Under the pieces are notes generated by a model. It was not told the DNA's origin and searched no databases. It saw only the letters and a program-made list of their open reading frames with translations. DNA of 64,000 bases from Streptomyces bluensis. Lineage in GTDB: Bacteria > Actinomycetota > Actinomycetes > Streptomycetales > Streptomycetaceae. Below are positions 60,833-64,000 of this stretch, in pieces; the first letter of the stretch is position 1; every line of letters begins with the position of its first letter. The stretch spans positions 186,001 to 250,000 of the forward strand of contig NZ_BMVM01000010.1 in NCBI RefSeq assembly GCF_014650715.1. The letters run 5' to 3'. The position numbers were made by a program, and so were the translations under genes.

Positions 60833-62491
60833 ATGGCGACGCGAGAGCTGTGGGATCGCCGGGCACGAAAAAGGACCCACCGCACTGCCGGAGTATGCCT
60901 GCTCGTAGCGGGGTGTGTCATCGCAAGCTGCGTGCCCTCGGCCGCGGCGAGCCCAAAATTGGGCGCCCGACTGTGCGCGACGAAACCCTTCCCTCCGTCG
61001 GAAAGCACTCCACCCCCGATTCTGTCGGGCAGCGACGTGTGGAGTTTCGTCACCGAGCCGGCCCTTCACCCCATGCGAGTAAAGGTGACCGCGAACAAAC
61101 CGGGGACGGCTCGCGGAGACATCTTCGTCGCCCCGTTCAGCGCGGACCAGATGGTCGGCCAAACCGGAGCACTGATCAACAACAACTCCGGCGATCCAGT
61201 CTGGTTCCGCCCCCTGCCCTCCACCAACCTCCAGAACGCCGACTTCAAGGTCCAAACCTATTACGACAAAAACCGACGCAGGGGGCAGCCGGTACTGACC
61301 TGGTGGCAAGGAACTCTCGCTCTCCCCCCGGCGTATACGAACTTGCCGGCCGGTGCCCCGGAGCCGGGCGGGTGCTACTACATCTACGACACGCACTACC
61401 GTCTGCTCAAGACGGTCTTCGCGCATCACGGCTACTACCCGGACGAGCACGAATTCACCCTGACCCGCCGGGGTACCGCGCTGTTCATCGCATCCAAGCC
61501 CGTACCCATGGATCTCACCCCCTACGGAGGGCCGAAGAACGGCTCCATCGAGAACAGCGAAATTCAGGAGGTCGACCTGGCCACGGGCCGACTGCTCTTC
61601 TCGTGGAACGCACTGGACCACCTGGACCCCGCGGACTCCGAAGAGCCGGTCTCCAGCGCGTCGTCGTCCGACGGCGTGTGGGATGCCTTTCACATCAACT
61701 CCGTCGACGAGGGACCTGACGGCCGACTGCTGATCTCGGCCCGGAACATGTGGGCGATCTATGACGTCAACAAGAGATCCGGGAGAATCCGCTATCAGAT
61801 CGGAGGGAAGAAAAGCGACTTCACTTTCGGCCCGAACGCGGACTTCTACTGGCAGCACGATGCCCGATACCGGCCGGGGAACAGGATCAGCATGTTCGAC
61901 GACGGCTGCTGCGACCTGCCCAACGGCGCCCCCGAACAGGTGTCGCACGGCCTGATCCTCGACCTCGACTTCCGCAGCCGGAAGGCGACCGTGGACCGGA
62001 CCTACTACCACCAGCCGCCGTTGGAGTCACCGACCCAGGGAAACACGCAGGCACTTCCCAACGGTAACGAATTCATCGGATGGGGCCAGAGCCCGTACTA
62101 CTCGGAGTACGCGGGGGCGGGGAACACCGAGGGCGACGGCTCGCGGAACCTGCTCTACGACGCGCAACTGCCTGGCTCGAACATCTCGTACCGGGCCTTC
62201 CGGAACAAGTGGGTCGGCAAGCCCTACTATCCGCCGAGCGCAGCGGCGAGGATCGTCGACGGGCACAGCGTCGTCTACGCTTCCTGGAACGGTTCGACGC
62301 AGACCAGAGCGTGGCAGGTGCTGGCAGGACCGGACCCCGTTTCCATGTCGGTGGTGGTGCGATGTGCCGAACGGACCGGGTTCGAGACGGCGATCCCGAC
62401 GGACAATCCCGGACCATACTTTCAAGTCAAGGCGTTGGATGAAGAGGGGCGCGTCCTCAAGTCCTCCGACATCGTGCGCCTGAACCGTTGA
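60833..62491 (+). CDS. Arylsulfotransferase-like exported protein (ASST family)
   Basis: A 552-residue protein. N-terminal basic stretch and hydrophobic segment (residues about 18-38, AGVCLLVAGCVIASCVPSAA) form a signal peptide, perhaps of lipoprotein type. The rest fits the arylsulfotransferase beta-propeller family: KPGTARGDIFVAPFS, PVWFRPLPSTNLQNADFKVQ, HHGYYPDEHEFTLTRRGTAL, IQEVDLATGRLLFSWNALDH, WDAFHINSVDEGPDGRLLIS, RNMWAIYDVNKRSGRIRYQI. Residues in DAFHINSV and FYWQHDARYRP are candidates for the catalytic His. RBS GGAGG. Substrate unknown; the family includes many uncharacterised secreted proteins. Confidence 0.82.
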   Translation: MATRELWDRRARKRTHRTAGVCLLVAGCVIASCVPSAAASPKLGARLCATKPFPPSESTPPPILSGSDVWSFVTEPALHPMRVKVTANKPGTARGDIFVAPFSADQMVGQTGALINNNSGDPVWFRPLPSTNLQNADFKVQTYYDKNRRRGQPVLTWWQGTLALPPAYTNLPAGAPEPGGCYYIYDTHYRLLKTVFAHHGYYPDEHEFTLTRRGTALFIASKPVPMDLTPYGGPKNGSIENSEIQEVDLATGRLLFSWNALDHLDPADSEEPVSSASSSDGVWDAFHINSVDEGPDGRLLISARNMWAIYDVNKRSGRIRYQIGGKKSDFTFGPNADFYWQHDARYRPGNRISMFDDGCCDLPNGAPEQVSHGLILDLDFRSRKATVDRTYYHQPPLESPTQGNTQALPNGNEFIGWGQSPYYSEYAGAGNTEGDGSRNLLYDAQLPGSNISYRAFRNKWVGKPYYPPSAAARIVDGHSVVYASWNGSTQTRAWQVLAGPDPVSMSVVVRCAERTGFETAIPTDNPGPYFQVKALDEEGRVLKSSDIVRLNR

Positions 62492-62503
62492 AGGCTTGCG
62501 TCC

Positions 62504-62590
62504 ATGACGGAGACCCATCCCGATCCCTACCGCCGGACACATCTGGGAATGCGGCCCGGCGATCTCAACGGCAAGTGGTACGCAAAGTAA
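62504..62590 (+). CDS. Putative 28-residue small protein
   Basis: ATG at 62504 follows GAAGG by 9 bases, and the frame has codon use like its neighbours: MTETHPDPYRRTHLGMRPGD, then LNGKWYAK. It is 12 bases behind the arylsulfotransferase stop. It is either a real small protein or the 5' stump of a lost gene. Confidence 0.3.
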   Translation: MTETHPDPYRRTHLGMRPGDLNGKWYAK

Positions 62591-62752
62591 TGGACTCCGC
62601 TGATGGCGCCGCTTCCGGAGCACATCAAGGAGACGATCAATCTCATCACGCGGTCGAGGACCACAGAGGTAGGTATGCACCTCCGGCAACGGGTCCGAGT
62701 TGCGTCATGGCGGGCAACGCAGCGGACAGCCCACAGTGGGGCCGCCCTGGCC

Positions 62753-62804
62753 GTGAGAATGCCCCCGATCCGGGCCGTAAGGCGCAGGTCGGGGGCATTC
62801 TCAC
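62753..62804 (-). terminator. Strong hairpin behind a small minus-strand gene
   Basis: GTGAGAATGCCCCCGA (62753-62768) pairs perfectly with TCGGGGGCATTCTCAC (62789-62804), 8 bases after the stop of the minus-strand remnant at 62812. Confidence 0.8.
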
Positions 62805-62811
62805 CGCACTC

Positions 62812-62940
62812 CTACTTCTTCTTGCCCGGGGTCTTGTCAGAGATCTTGGTGAGCTGGTTTTCGCTGCTCGGGAATCCTGGCAGCCTCGCGTCGTGACCTT
62901 CTGATCCGTAGCTCTATATGGATGGGTCGGCGGTGGTCAT
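62812..62940 (-). pseudogene. Small gene with in-frame TAG at codon 9
   Basis: From ATG 62940 the minus strand reads MTTADPSI, a TAG, then SYGSEGHDARLPGFPSSENQ and LTKISDKTPGKKK to a second TAG. Codon use is streptomycete throughout, and a good terminator follows at once. The most likely reading is a small basic-tailed protein disabled by a nonsense mutation; the family is unknown. Confidence 0.35.
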
Positions 62941-63076
62941 AGCGGTCGCGCCATGGCCTCCGGAGGGCGTCACGGACGAGGTCGGTTTTGCTGTGGTTGC
63001 CGTACTTTGCTGCTGTAAGGCTGGCCCGAGATGGACACTCGGTGGTGGGACAGGTTCCCCAGCTGAGGCGAGGTGC

Positions 63077-63730
63077 TCAGGCCACGAGCCATGGTGCAGC
63101 GGGCGGAGTCCGTCTCTGGGCGCGTCGTCTGGCTATGTACCCCCCAATGCCGAGCAGAGTCAGCGCAACTCCAAGGCCTCCGATTGTCACCAGCGTTGTT
63201 GGCGCGGCGGAGTTCTCCATTACTCGCCCCTGCACTCCGGAGGCCGCGAAGCTGCCTGACTGCTCACGGAGGTGGTAACGCGAGTCGTTGGAGTTCGCAC
63301 GGTGGTCGCCGAGCACGAACAACCGCCCCTCCGGGACCTTCACGTCGTACGGGTCGACCCCCGGGTCCTCGTAGACATCCGTCACATATGGCTCGTCGAG
63401 TGGCTTTCCGTTCACCGTGACCCGGTTCCCAGCCCCCACCACGTGATCGCCACCTATCCCGATGACCCGACGCAACACCGGTTCCGCCATATAGCGCTCG
63501 GGCGGATCGATGAGTACGACATCACCTCGACGTATCTCGGTCGCGTCGATCTGCTCGATCAGCAGTCGATCACCCGGGCGGAATGTGGGCCTCATCGAGT
63601 CGCCCATCTCTGTGACCATCTTGTAGTTCGCGAGGGTGTACACGATGGCCCCTACCAGGAGGACCAACCCGAATGGCGCCAACACCCAGGCCACATCTCT
63701 CAACCTAGCGATCGTTCTTCGCTGCCGCAT
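63077..63730 (-). CDS. lepB: Signal peptidase I-like protein with altered catalytic lysine position
   Basis: A 217-residue S26 peptidase. Two membrane segments (about 14-36, ALVL-rich WVLAPFGLVLLVGAIVYTLA; and about 175-198, LVTIGGLGVALTLLGIGGYI) flank the outer domain, the Streptomyces topology. The nucleophile Ser is in TEMGDSMRPTFRPGDRLL. The region normally reading (Y/V)(V/I)KRVIG with the general-base Lys reads VLRRVIGIGGDHV, so Lys is Arg. FVLGDHRANSNDSR is intact. ATG at 63730 follows GGGAGGG. It could be an impaired or specialised copy, besides the main signal peptidases expected elsewhere. Confidence 0.85.
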   Translation of the reverse strand: MRQRRTIARLRDVAWVLAPFGLVLLVGAIVYTLANYKMVTEMGDSMRPTFRPGDRLLIEQIDATEIRRGDVVLIDPPERYMAEPVLRRVIGIGGDHVVGAGNRVTVNGKPLDEPYVTDVYEDPGVDPYDVKVPEGRLFVLGDHRANSNDSRYHLREQSGSFAASGVQGRVMENSAAPTTLVTIGGLGVALTLLGIGGYIARRRAQRRTPPAAPWLVA

Positions 63731-64000
63731 GAGCATCCCTCCCCCTCGAATCGCCCGACGGCTGTGCGGGCCAGCAGAGGCTATGCGACCTCGGTACAGA
63801 AACGCACCCAGCTCCTGCCCGCGCTGATCACCCGCGGTCGACTCCTCTCCTCAGCCGCCACTCGCCCCAGCTCCCGTCCCGTGCACCGCCGACCCACGCG
63901 CGAGTGATGGCCAAAGTCCCCGGCGTGCGGCGGCTCACTGCGGCGAGCCTGTGACCTGCGTGGATTCCGGGACCAGCAGACACTCACCCCCTGTGCTTCA
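63731..64000. other. Right-edge spacer
   Basis: No supported gene in the last 270 bases. A 68-codon minus-strand frame (63781-63987) has no features beyond composition. Confidence 0.35.

Noticed and set aside
63781..63987. A 68-codon frame at the right edge
   Set aside because: No domain, no good ribosome binding site, composition like the shadow frames.

Overview
The window is chromosomal DNA of a Streptomyces. The GC content is very high, third codon positions are strongly GC-biased, GTG starts are frequent, and many long spurious antisense reading frames occur. Marker genes fit this genus: groEL2 with CIRCE, the multitask sugar ATPase msiK, a WhiB-like protein, the c-di-GMP synthase cdgB, phoR-phoP/phoU with a PHO box, and gpgS. 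From memory, most of the gene order runs parallel to the S. coelicolor core segment between SCO4226 and SCO4296, in reversed orientation here. This was not checked against a database.

Left part (1-8.9 kb): the 3' part of a sugar ABC operon (truncated permease, LacI regulator, HAD phosphatase); a decayed MerR regulator; a nitroreductase; an 850-base spacer with structured repeats in front of a helix-turn-helix/zinc-ribbon protein whose leader folds into a strong hairpin; DinB; an ECF sigma factor overlapping a CU044_5270-type membrane protein; and an old yellow enzyme. 9-14 kb: groEL2 (two CIRCE operators), a cold shock protein, the sulfur carrier cysO and thrC, the last behind a class I SAM riboswitch. 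14-17.5 kb: gpgS and the convergent trehalose genes otsA/otsB.

17.5-26.5 kb: an N-acetylglucosamine block. A lone sugar-binding lipoprotein diverges from a gene in which nagK and nagA are one continuous frame. DasR (dre)-like sites lie between them and a hexose kinase follows. Next are a CBM35-like membrane protein, cdgB with a BldD-like box, and a flavin reductase. 26.5-42 kb: mixed core and accessory genes (GNATs, arfB, terD, M1 peptidase, pentapeptide protein, flavoenzymes, kinase, berberine-bridge-type oxidase, AAA ATPase, Wbl, lectin-domain protein). One small SnoaL-like gene sits behind an almost textbook SoxR operator. The stretch beside tRNA-Thr(TGT) holds gene debris and looks like an integration hotspot.

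42-57.7 kb: core genes msiK, a sugar nucleotidyltransferase, a DoxX protein, rlmB, cysS, ispF, ispD, carD, phoP, phoR, phoU and a nickel-binding-type DUF4242 protein. MsiK probably energises the orphan binding protein of the nag block. 57.8-64 kb: an accessory tail with an internally deleted IS5-type transposase, an SDR/TetR pair, an arylsulfotransferase-like exported protein, small ORF remnants, and a signal peptidase I homologue in which the catalytic lysine position reads arginine.
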